The notes under the pieces: generated by a model | What the model was told of the DNA's origin: nothing | Database searches by the model: none | Seen by the model: only the letters and a program-made list of their open reading frames with translations | Assembly: GCA_036271315.1 (NCBI GenBank) | Contig: DATBAV010000035.1 | Coordinates: forward strand, 1-34,140 | Reading direction: 5' to 3' | Origin: VRUE01 sp036271315 | Lineage (GTDB): Bacteria; Actinomycetota; Thermoleophilia; Solirubrobacterales; 70-9 | Length of the DNA: 34,140 bases | Shown: positions 13,306 through 20,032 of the stretch, one piece after another | Position numbering within the stretch: position 1 is the first letter of the stretch | How the letters are laid out: every line of letters begins with the position of its first letter | Translations under genes and position numbers: made by a program

Positions 13306-15839
13306 GCGCGATCGCGGCCTGGGCTGTCCGCCACGCGCGGCCGGTCCTGGCGGTTGCGGCGCTGCTTGCGATCGGCGCCGCGGTCGCGGCGATGCAGCTC
13401 TCGACCGACGCCGGCACCGACACCCTCGTCGATCGCGATAGCGAGAGCTATCGCGCCACCGAACGGGTGCGCGAAGTCTTCGGCGAAGAACCGGTCGTCG
13501 TGGTCGCCGAAGGCGACCTGCAGGAACTGATCCTGACGCCGAACCTGGGCCGGCTGCTGAGGCTCGAGGGCTGTCTATCGGGCAAGGTGCCCAAGGGCGC
13601 CAAGCCGATCCCGGGGCCCTGCACCGAACTGGCGAAGTTGAACCCGGTGCAGTTCCTCGCCGGCCCGGGGACCTTCCTCAACGAGGCGGTGATCCAAATC
13701 GACGAACAGTTGCGGCGACTGGCCGCCACCGTGCCGCCCGATCAGCTGCGTGAATTCCTCCTGCAGGTGGCGGCGCGGTACGGCATCACCAGCGCTCCGA
13801 GCATCAGCAACCCGGAATTCCTCGCCTCGGTCGTCTTCGACCTGCACCAGTCCCGCGGCACGCCAAAGGCTCGGCTTGCCTACCTCTTCCCCAACGACCA
13901 CTCGACCCAGATCGTCCTGCGCCTGCGGCCCGACCTCAGCGACGCCGAACGCAGCGAGGCGCTGAGACTGATCCGCGAAGCGGTTTACGACACCACGCCG
14001 CGACAGGCTTGCACCTACAGGGGCCGCCCCGAGGCCTGCTTTGGGCTGCACGGAGCCGGCACCTACACGATCACCGGCGCTCCGGTCCTGGTCGAAGGGA
14101 TCACCGGGGCGCTGAAGGAAGCGCTGCTGATCCTCTTCGCGGTCGCGATCGCCGTCATGGGGATCGTCCTGCTGCTCGTTTTTCGCTCGCGCTGGCGCTT
14201 GCTGCCGTTGGCGATCGCGCTTGCCGCGGCAGCGCTTACCTTCGGCCTGCTCGATCTATTTGGCGGGTCGCTGACGATCGCCTCGATTGCGACTCTGCCG
14301 ATCCTGATCGGCTTGGTGGTCGACTACGCGATCCAGTTGCAGGCGCGTTTCGACGAGGCATCTGCCAACGGTGTGAGCTCTCTCGATGCAGCTCGCTCGT
14401 CGGCCGGTCGTGCCGGCTCGACGATTGCTATTGCCTGCCTCGCGACAGCCGCAGGATTCCTCGCGCTTCAGCTCTCGCCGATCCCGATGGTCCGCGGATT
14501 CGGAGTGCTCCTCATTCTGGGAATTGTCATTGGCCTCATCCTGGCATTCGTCGTCGGCTTCGCAGCGCTGAGCCTGCGACCCGCGACGGGAGCAGGGGGT
14601 GCCCCGGATGCGCGCGGCGTCTCGTTTTTCGCACAGACCACTTGGCTAGAGAAGCTGCGCGCTAGGCGAAAAACCCAGCAAGCGGAGGGGCACCCCCTGC
14701 TCCCGTCCGAGCGACTCGTGGGACTCGCGCTAAGCCACCCGCGGCGGGTCCTGGCAATCGGCGGGGTCCTGGCGGTGATTGGGTGGGGCCTTGGGACTCA
14801 GATCGACACGGTCTCCGACGTGCAGTCGTTGGGGCCGCAGGGACTGCGGGAGATCAAGGACCTGGAAAAGGTGCAGGACGCGACGGGGGTGGCGGGGCAG
14901 CTCGAGGTGGCAGTTGAAGCTCCGGATCTCTCCGATCCAGAGACGATTCGGTGGATGGCGGATTTCAAGCAACGGGTGCTCGAAGAGAACGGGTTCTCGG
15001 GGGCTCGGCCCAGTTGCTTGAAAGCTGAAATTTGCCCTGGGCCGGCGCTTTCCGACTTTTTGGTCAGCGGCAAAAGAAAAGAACAACTGAAGCGGAGCGA
15101 AATCCGTGCGACGTTGAGGGAACTGCCTCCCTACGACCTCGAACAGCTCGCGCCCGTAGATGCCAAGACCGGCCTGCCCGGGCACATTGCTCTGTTGAGT
15201 TTTGGGATTCGCTCGCAGTCGCTGCAGGGCCAGCAGGCGGTGATTTCGCGGGTGCGTGCGGCGGTGGGGGGCCCCGGATCGCCGGGAGGACCGCCGGCCG
15301 GGGTCAGGGTCCGTCTCGCCGGGCTACCGGTAATCACCGCGGCGGCGGCATCGGATCTCTCCAGCAGTCGCTACTGGTTGACGCTGGCGGGGCTTGCGGC
15401 GGTGGCGCTCGCGCTGCTCGCCGCCTACCGCTCGTTCGTTCGGGCGCTGGTGCCCCTGGTCCCGGTTGTGCTCGCCACGGGTTGGTCCTCGCTCGTGCTC
15501 TGGCTCAGCCAGATCCCGCTCAACCCGATGTCGGCGGCGCTGGGGGCGCTGACGATCGCGATCGCCACCGAGTTCAGCGTCATCCTCGCTGCGCGCTTCC
15601 GCGAGGAGCGGGGGGGCGGCCTGGCGGTTGCGGAGGCGATCCGGGCGGCTTACGCCCGCACCGGGCCCGCCGTATTCGCTTCCGCGGTGACGGTTATCGC
15701 CGGCTTCGCGGTCTTGATTGCATCTGACGTCAGCATGCTGCGGGATTTCGGCTTCGTCACCGTCATCGACCTCGGCGTAGCGCTGCTTGGGGTGATGGTG
15801 GCCCTGCCGGCCGCGCTGTCCTGGTTGGAGGAGCGGTGA
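13302..15839 (+). CDS. RND/MMPL-family transporter (HpnN-like architecture)
   Basis: This 845-residue membrane transporter is built as two repeats. Each has one leading helix (about 11-31 and 485-505), a large extracytoplasmic domain and a five-helix bundle (about 265-430 and 695-840). The RND proton-relay motif in the first half is intact (VVDYAIQ, Asp341-Tyr342). The equivalent in the second half reads ATEFSVI, so the Asp-Tyr pair is Glu-Phe (757-758). MMPL and HpnN proteins export lipids or hopanoids using the proton gradient. The TTG start overlaps the ATPase stop, and the stop overlaps the next gene's GTG. The extracytoplasmic domain has several cysteines (QACTYRGRPEACFG), possibly disulphides. 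Tight coupling to a YrbE/Mkl importer suggests a shared lipid substrate. Confidence 0.88.
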   Translation: MSAIAAWAVRHARPVLAVAALLAIGAAVAAMQLSTDAGTDTLVDRDSESYRATERVREVFGEEPVVVVAEGDLQELILTPNLGRLLRLEGCLSGKVPKGAKPIPGPCTELAKLNPVQFLAGPGTFLNEAVIQIDEQLRRLAATVPPDQLREFLLQVAARYGITSAPSISNPEFLASVVFDLHQSRGTPKARLAYLFPNDHSTQIVLRLRPDLSDAERSEALRLIREAVYDTTPRQACTYRGRPEACFGLHGAGTYTITGAPVLVEGITGALKEALLILFAVAIAVMGIVLLLVFRSRWRLLPLAIALAAAALTFGLLDLFGGSLTIASIATLPILIGLVVDYAIQLQARFDEASANGVSSLDAARSSAGRAGSTIAIACLATAAGFLALQLSPIPMVRGFGVLLILGIVIGLILAFVVGFAALSLRPATGAGGAPDARGVSFFAQTTWLEKLRARRKTQQAEGHPLLPSERLVGLALSHPRRVLAIGGVLAVIGWGLGTQIDTVSDVQSLGPQGLREIKDLEKVQDATGVAGQLEVAVEAPDLSDPETIRWMADFKQRVLEENGFSGARPSCLKAEICPGPALSDFLVSGKRKEQLKRSEIRATLRELPPYDLEQLAPVDAKTGLPGHIALLSFGIRSQSLQGQQAVISRVRAAVGGPGSPGGPPAGVRVRLAGLPVITAAAASDLSSSRYWLTLAGLAAVALALLAAYRSFVRALVPLVPVVLATGWSSLVLWLSQIPLNPMSAALGALTIAIATEFSVILAARFREERGGGLAVAEAIRAAYARTGPAVFASAVTVIAGFAVLIASDVSMLRDFGFVTVIDLGVALLGVMVALPAALSWLEER

Positions 15840-16495
15840 GGGACCGCTACTCGCTTGCCGTCGGCTTGATCTTCGCCGCCGTGATCGTGATCGCCGTGAT
15901 CAACACGCTCGAGCACAAGGACGAAGGAACCCTCGGGCTCGACAAGCTCGCCAGCCGCTGGCCGCTGCCCGAGTTCGCCGTGCCGCGGGCCAACGGATCG
16001 CTGGAAGGGGACGCGAACGTCGCCCAGGACGATTGCGAAACCTCGCAGACCCCCTGTCCGCAGTCGGCCCAGCGCGAGCCGGCCTGTCGGATCTCGACTC
16101 CCGGCGCGATCCGAGTCTGCGAACTCTTCGGGCGCCCACTGGTGATCTCGTTCTGGTTCACGAAGGGCGGCAGCACCTGCACCGAACAGCAGGATGTGGT
16201 CGATCAGGTCTACCGGCGTTACCGTGGGCGGGTGAACTTCCTCTCGCTCGACATTCGCGATGACCGCAACACGGTTCGCGAACTGATCGAGCGCAACGGC
16301 TGGAAGATGCCGGTCGGCTATGACCGCGACGGCGCGGTCGCGAGTCTCTACCGGGTTGGCATCTGCCCGACCATCGCCTACGTCTACCCCGGCGGTACGC
16401 TGCAAGAGGCGAGCATCGGCGCGCTCATCGCGCCGCAACTGGAAGCCCGGGTCAACCAGCTGTTGCGGGCGACGCGGGTGGCGGAGGGCAGCTGA
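15836..16495 (+). CDS. Membrane-anchored thioredoxin-fold protein without CxxC
   Basis: This 219-residue protein has an N-terminal anchor (about 7-23) and an extracytoplasmic domain resembling TlpA/AhpC-type thioredoxins. PLVISFWFTKGGSTCTEQQ begins at residue 101, and a cis-Pro-like GICPT lies at 175-179. The usual WCxxC is replaced by KGGSTC, leaving only Cys115. A second cysteine, Cys177, sits next to the cis-Pro. Four more cysteines (67, 74, 84, 95) lie in the N-terminal insert. It therefore cannot be a classical dithiol reductase; a one-cysteine peroxidase-like or structural role is possible. GTG 15836 overlaps the RND stop codon (GTGA), giving strong coupling. It may act on disulphides of the neighbouring exporter's extracytoplasmic domains, which is inference. 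Confidence 0.75.
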   Translation: MRDRYSLAVGLIFAAVIVIAVINTLEHKDEGTLGLDKLASRWPLPEFAVPRANGSLEGDANVAQDDCETSQTPCPQSAQREPACRISTPGAIRVCELFGRPLVISFWFTKGGSTCTEQQDVVDQVYRRYRGRVNFLSLDIRDDRNTVRELIERNGWKMPVGYDRDGAVASLYRVGICPTIAYVYPGGTLQEASIGALIAPQLEARVNQLLRATRVAEGS

Positions 16496-17167
16496 GTGGC
16501 TGGCGCCGAAGCCGGTAGATCGGACCTCGACTCAGAGCCCCTGCCCCAGCAAGGCTGGGTGGCTCCGCACATCGCCGCCGAGTTTCCCGGCTTGGGCATT
16601 GCTTGGGTGGAGCTCGAGAGCAAGCGGACGAACAGTCCGGAGCCGGTGCGGCGGCGGCTGCGCGACCTCTCCGATCGCTTCTACGGTTCGCACGCGATCC
16701 ACATGCGAGAGCGGCCAATCCCCTGGGCCTACCGGGTCTTCTTTCGCCAGATCGGCCTCGACCCAGATCACACCCGCACTCCGGTCGAGCAACTTGCCCT
16801 CGATCGCCTCCATGACGGCGCCTTCGTCAGCCGCGGCATGCCCGCCGATGCCCTGACGATCGCCACGGTCGAGACCGGCGTTGCCCTGCGCGTCTTCGAC
16901 ATGACCAAGCTCCGGGGCGAGCTTTGCATCCGCGACTCGGCACCGGGTGAGGCGCTGCCGGGCAAGCCCACCAAGCTGGCCCAGGGGACGTTGACGATCG
17001 CCGATGGCCGCGGCCCGCTGGCGCTGCTCTTCGGCGGGCCGGCAGCCGACCGGGAGATCGACTCGGACGCCACCCAGATCGCGATCGTCGCGGTGCAGGT
17101 CAAGGGGGTGCCCCAGGCGGCGGTCGACGAGGCGCTCTGGATAGCCAGCGCGGCGATCGCCGCCTGA
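16496..17167 (+). CDS. B3/B4 domain protein (PheT-like tRNA-editing domain)
   Basis: This 223-residue protein resembles stand-alone B3/B4 domains, the fold that performs editing in the beta chain of phenylalanyl-tRNA synthetase. Supporting segments are WAYRVFFRQIGLDPDHTRTP, LALDRLHDGAFVSRGMPADA, LTIATVETGVALRVFDMTKL and GELCIRDSAPGE, in the family's usual order. Free-standing B3/B4 proteins are poorly characterised; editing of misacylated tRNA is one idea. The GTG start follows the previous TGA directly with no gap, so it is in the same transcription unit as the transporter genes, though it need not share their function. Confidence 0.8.
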   Translation: MAGAEAGRSDLDSEPLPQQGWVAPHIAAEFPGLGIAWVELESKRTNSPEPVRRRLRDLSDRFYGSHAIHMRERPIPWAYRVFFRQIGLDPDHTRTPVEQLALDRLHDGAFVSRGMPADALTIATVETGVALRVFDMTKLRGELCIRDSAPGEALPGKPTKLAQGTLTIADGRGPLALLFGGPAADREIDSDATQIAIVAVQVKGVPQAAVDEALWIASAAIAA

Positions 17168-17168
17168 A

Positions 17169-17181
17169 TCGCGTGTTACGC
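17169..17181 (+). terminator. Small hairpin after the transport operon
   Basis: CGCGT and ACGCG form a 5-bp stem with a GTT loop directly after the B3/B4 stop, followed by TTCCTT. It is a weak terminator candidate. Confidence 0.3.
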
Positions 17182-17201
17182 GTTCCTTAACCGGTTCATC
17201 G

Positions 17202-17240
17202 TTTTCAGTCGCGGCACCGTGATCTACACTCGATTCGAGT
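17202..17240 (+). promoter_or_regulatory. Candidate promoter with overlapping palindrome
   Basis: TTTTCA (17202-17207) and TACACT (17225-17230) are spaced 17 bp and match the -35 and -10 consensus at four of six positions each. A palindrome, ACTCGA and TCGAGT around a single T, runs from 17228 to 17240, ending 3 bp before the ATG. Transcription would begin at or next to the start codon, giving a leaderless or nearly leaderless message, with the palindrome as an operator. Confidence 0.4.
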
Positions 17241-17243
17241 TTT

Positions 17244-17738
17244 ATGCCGGATCTGCTCGATCGAGACACACTCAAGACGTTTCGAGTGGGAGGCGACGAG
17301 CGCCTCGCGCGCGCTGAGCTGCGCCGTCAGGTCGGCCGTCTCGAGCACGAGCTGTCCGGACTCTGCGCCGAGGCCTTCCCGCGCCTCAGGCTCGATACGG
17401 AGGTCCCGGCCAGCTTCGCCGTGCCCCGGGTCGCCAGGCTCGAGGAGCTCGAGCAGGTTCGCGATGCCCTGGCTGAGCGGATCTCGATCGCCCACGAGGC
17501 CCTGCGCGAGCAGGACGAGCTGGAGACTCGCAACCGCGAGCTGCTCGAGGACATGCTGGCGGCGCCCGCCGAGCACAAGTGGATGCGGATCTCGCGCGCC
17601 GATGTCGGCGAGCCGGGATGCGGCCACTGGCACTCGCGGCCGCGCCTCGGGCCCCTGGGCATGCTGATGGGCTGGTGGCGGGTCAAGGTTTCCTCCGGAT
17701 GTCCGTTATCCGGACGGCTTGCGGCCGTTGAGCGATAG
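17244..17738 (+). CDS. Hypothetical protein with coiled coil and conserved-looking Cys/His/Trp tail
   Basis: I do not recognise this 164-residue protein. Residues ~15-115 are highly charged and helical (RLARAELRRQVGRLEHELSGL, then LEELEQVRDALAERISIAHEAL), probably a coiled coil. The C-terminal part changes character: GEPGCGHWHSRPRLGPLGML, then GWWRVKVSSGCP. It has two cysteines, two histidines and three tryptophans, as in a small metal-binding or nucleic-acid-binding domain. There is no signal peptide. No Shine-Dalgarno sequence precedes ATG 17244, consistent with the leaderless promoter described. The end overlaps the next gene. Confidence 0.7.
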   Translation: MPDLLDRDTLKTFRVGGDERLARAELRRQVGRLEHELSGLCAEAFPRLRLDTEVPASFAVPRVARLEELEQVRDALAERISIAHEALREQDELETRNRELLEDMLAAPAEHKWMRISRADVGEPGCGHWHSRPRLGPLGMLMGWWRVKVSSGCPLSGRLAAVER

Positions 17739-18126
17739 ACCGGGCCAGGAGGAGCGGCCGCCGGCGCCGTGGGGGAACTTCCCGCTGGCCGAGCTGACCG
17801 TGCTCGCCGGCATCGTGATGCTGGTGATCGGCCTGCTAAGCAGCAGTCCGACCGCGATCGGGGTCGGGGTCGTCCTCGCCGGCCTCGGCGGCCTCGAGGT
17901 TTCCCTGCGCGAGCACCTCGCCGGCTATCGCTCGCACACGACGCTGCTCGCCGGCACCGTCTTCGTGCTCGTAACCGGCGGTCTCTTCTACCTCGGTGGC
18001 CTGATCCTGGCGGTCTGCTTGGCGGTCGGCGCGATCGCCTTCGTCGCGTCCTTCTTTGCCCTGAGGCGCGCCTTTCAGCGCGCCTCGGGCGGGCTCTCTT
18101 TCAAGATAGGACGCTTCGGCAGCTGA
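17728..18126 (+). CDS. Small integral membrane protein of unknown function
   Basis: This is about 132 residues if started at TTG 17728, which overlaps the previous gene by 11 bp; TTG 17719 in the same frame is an alternative. A Pro-rich N-terminal tail is followed by four hydrophobic segments, about residues 20-38, 40-58, 72-86 and 88-108. The C-terminal tail is basic (ALRRAFQRASGGLSFKIGRF). No family motif is recognised. The overlap suggests co-translation with the coiled-coil protein. Its stop codon lies inside a perfect palindrome shared with the convergent mihF gene. Confidence 0.65.
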   Translation: MSDRPGQEERPPAPWGNFPLAELTVLAGIVMLVIGLLSSSPTAIGVGVVLAGLGGLEVSLREHLAGYRSHTTLLAGTVFVLVTGGLFYLGGLILAVCLAVGAIAFVASFFALRRAFQRASGGLSFKIGRFGS

Positions 18127-18142
18127 GGGCGGCCGCCCTCAG
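18123..18142. terminator. Perfect 20-bp palindrome containing both stop codons of convergent genes
   Basis: CTGAGGGCGGCCGCCCTCAG is self-complementary over all 20 bases. It includes the TGA of the plus-strand membrane protein (18124-18126) and the TGA of minus-strand mihF (18139-18141 on the plus strand). In RNA it folds to an 8-bp stem with a GGCC loop on either strand. It is a good candidate bidirectional terminator. Confidence 0.6.
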
Positions 18143-18495
18143 ACGAGGACCGACTCGCGGGAAGACAGTTCGGAGGAGAGCAGCGAGCGCTGGCGCGAGG
18201 TCAGCGTGCCGAGCTTCTTGTTCTCGTTGAGGGCGAGCCCGATCAGGAACTTGCGGGCGCGGGTGCGGCCCCAGCGGCGCTGGCTGGTCAGCAGCTCGGC
18301 CAGGGTCATGCTCTCGGTCTCCCAGGGGCAATCGCGCACAACGTCCGCCGCGTCGACGTCACCCCGTGCAATCGAGCGCTTGAGCTCTGCCCTTGCAAGT
18401 CGCACGCGGTTGGCGCGAGCAAGCGCCTGCATGTGCTGCGGGGCCTGGATTACGGAAGCGGTCGTCTGAGCAGGGGCGATTGAAGCAGCATCCAC
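18139..18495 (-). CDS. mihF: Actinobacterial integration host factor (mIHF)
   Basis: This 118-residue DNA-binding nucleoid protein belongs to the actinobacteria-specific mIHF family, unrelated to the IHF/HU fold. The family core is visible. RVRLARAELKRSIARGD (about 30-46) corresponds to the basic helix followed by a 'VLKDA'-like segment (DVVRDCPWE). MTLAELLTSQRRWGRTRARKF is the helix-two-turn-helix region, and LGTLTSRQRSLLSSEL is the C-terminal helix. It is known to bend DNA and support nucleoid structure and phage integration in mycobacteria. GTG 18495 is preceded by GGGAGGAG at ideal spacing. The N-terminal ~22 residues are a low-complexity tail. An 8-bp inverted repeat (CGAGGTTC / GAACCTCG) lies upstream. 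The 252-bp gap to the next gene holds otherwise only terminator-like hairpins. Confidence 0.88.
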   Translation of the reverse strand: MDAASIAPAQTTASVIQAPQHMQALARANRVRLARAELKRSIARGDVDAADVVRDCPWETESMTLAELLTSQRRWGRTRARKFLIGLALNENKKLGTLTSRQRSLLSSELSSRESVLV

Positions 18496-18728
18496 TGGGA
18501 CTCCTCCCTTCGAGGTTCATTGACTGGTAGCTCTGCGCACCGAACCGGAGGGGCGAACCTCGGCCTGGCTGAGTTGAGTGCTCACCATTCGCGTCCCTGC
18601 CCCGGGATGCGGTCGGCGCGGAGGGCAAGCTATGCCTTCGGGGTGGAGACCGTCAACCCCGTCGGATGGAAAAGAGCCCCTGGCCGTTCGCTAAGAGCAT
18701 CTTTTTCGTGGACGTTTTGAGCCGTCCC

Positions 18729-18765
18729 GTTTCGGACAGGCCCGAAACTACCCCGACCGGGGTAG
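18729..18765 (-). terminator. Two tandem hairpins at the end of the oxoamine synthase gene
   Basis: CTACCCCG and CGGGGTAG (18748-18765) form a palindrome with a 2-bp centre that includes the stop codon. Immediately beyond, GTTTCGG and CCGAAAC (18729-18748) form a 7-bp stem with a 6-nt loop. The two overlap by one base. No U-tract follows, so termination is inferred from position. Confidence 0.45.
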
Positions 18766-20007
18766 ATCGGGAAAGTTCTCGATCACTCTGGCGATCGTTC
18801 CCAATGCGCCGTCGAGGTGCTCGCGCTCGTGGGTCGCCATCAGGCTGGTGCGCAGCAGGGCGCCGGCGGGCGGCACGGCGGGGTGGATTGCGACGTTGGT
18901 GTAGACGCCGGCATCGAAGAGCGCCTTCCAGAGCAGCACCGCCTGCCAGTCGTCGCCGACCACGACCGGCACCACCGGCGTCGTCGCCACGGTGCCGTCG
19001 GGGAGGGTCCCCGGCTCGATCACCTCGAGGCCGAGGTGGCGCAGGCCCTCGCGCAGGTACTCGGCGTTGTCGAGCAGCGCCTCGAAGAGCCGCGGGCCCT
19101 CCGAGCGGATCACCCGCAGCGCCTCCAGTGCCGCGCCCACAGCCGCCGGCACCGCCGAGGCGCTGAAGACGAAGGAGCGCGAGGAGATCCGCAGGTACTC
19201 GATCACGTCGGCCGGCCCGGCGACGAAGCCGCCGCAGGAGGCGAGGCTCTTGGAGAAGGTGCCCATGCGCAGGTCGACCTCGTCCTCGAGCCCGAAGAGC
19301 TCGCAGGCGCCGGCGCCGCGGGCGCCGAGGACGCCGGCCCCGTGCGCCTCGTCGACCATCAGCCGCGCTCCGTAGTCCTTGCAGAGCTCGACGATGCGGG
19401 GCAGGTCGCAGACGTCGCCCTCCATCGAGAAGACGCCGTCAACGACCACCAGCACGCCGCCGCCGTCCTCGACCGCCCGCTGCAGCATCTTCTCCAACTT
19501 GTCCATGCGGTTGTGGCGGAAGGGCCGCAGCTTGGCGCCGGAGAGGCGGCAGCCGTCGAGGATCGAGGCGTGGTCGCCGGAGTCGACGATCACGGTGTCG
19601 CCGGGCCCGAGAATCGTGCCGATCGTGCCCAGGTTCGACTGGTAGCCGGTCGAGAAGACGATCGCGTCCTCGGCCCTCATCCACTCGGCCAGCTCGGTCT
19701 CCAGCGCCACGTGCAGCGGTGTCGTGCCGTTGAGCAGGCGCGAGCCGGTGACGCCGGTGCCGTAGGTCTCCAGCGCGTCGCGCGCCGCCTGCTTGACCCG
19801 CTCGTCGCCGGTCAGGCCGAGGTAGTTGTTGGAGCCGAGCATGATCGTCTCGCGCCCCTCCATCTCGACCACCGGACCGGCCTGCGAGGTGAGCAGGCGG
19901 AAGTAGGGGAGGAGGTCGTGCTGCTTGGCCGCTTCTAGCTGCTCGAGACGGTCGTGGCTGCGGGCCTTCTCGAAGACGTCGACGGGGGTCCTGGCGGTTT
20001 CGCTCAT
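18748..20007 (-). CDS. PLP-dependent alpha-oxoamine synthase, serine palmitoyltransferase-like
   Basis: This 419-residue PLP enzyme condenses an amino acid with an acyl-CoA with loss of CO2. Motifs seen are GSNNYLGLTGDERV (58-71), YGTGVTGSRLLNGT (82-95), STGYQSNLGTIG (119-130), DEAHGAG (Asp219 to the PLP ring nitrogen) and TFSKSLASCGGF (Lys253, Schiff base). The family includes KBL, BioF, 5-aminolevulinate synthase and SPT. The FSKS-ASxGGF segment followed by SSRSFVFSASAVPAA reads more like Bacteroidetes-type serine palmitoyltransferase than KBL or BioF. The start is ATG 20007; an upstream extension to 20445 would run through the divergent gene and is rejected. The divergent neighbour starts 25 bp away. 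KBL (threonine catabolism) is the main alternative, but no threonine dehydrogenase is adjacent. Confidence 0.85.
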   Translation of the reverse strand: MSETARTPVDVFEKARSHDRLEQLEAAKQHDLLPYFRLLTSQAGPVVEMEGRETIMLGSNNYLGLTGDERVKQAARDALETYGTGVTGSRLLNGTTPLHVALETELAEWMRAEDAIVFSTGYQSNLGTIGTILGPGDTVIVDSGDHASILDGCRLSGAKLRPFRHNRMDKLEKMLQRAVEDGGGVLVVVDGVFSMEGDVCDLPRIVELCKDYGARLMVDEAHGAGVLGARGAGACELFGLEDEVDLRMGTFSKSLASCGGFVAGPADVIEYLRISSRSFVFSASAVPAAVGAALEALRVIRSEGPRLFEALLDNAEYLREGLRHLGLEVIEPGTLPDGTVATTPVVPVVVGDDWQAVLLWKALFDAGVYTNVAIHPAVPPAGALLRTSLMATHEREHLDGALGTIARVIENFPDLPRSG

Positions 20008-20032
20008 GTCGGAAGTGTAGGTTCCGGGTCTC
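20008..20032. promoter_or_regulatory. 25-bp divergent promoter region
   Basis: The whole control region between two divergent starts is 25 bp. On the minus strand TACACT lies 6 bp before the synthase ATG. On the plus strand TGTAGGTT, an extended -10 form, lies about 16 bp before the GTG of the acyltransferase. Both transcripts would be leaderless or nearly so, with any -35 contact inside the opposing gene. Confidence 0.35.

Noticed and set aside
18748..20007. BioF (8-amino-7-oxononanoate synthase) assignment
   Set aside because: No biotin genes are adjacent, and the TFSKSLASCGGF and SSRSFVFSAS segments differ from the BioF pattern. An SPT-like or KBL-like role fits better.
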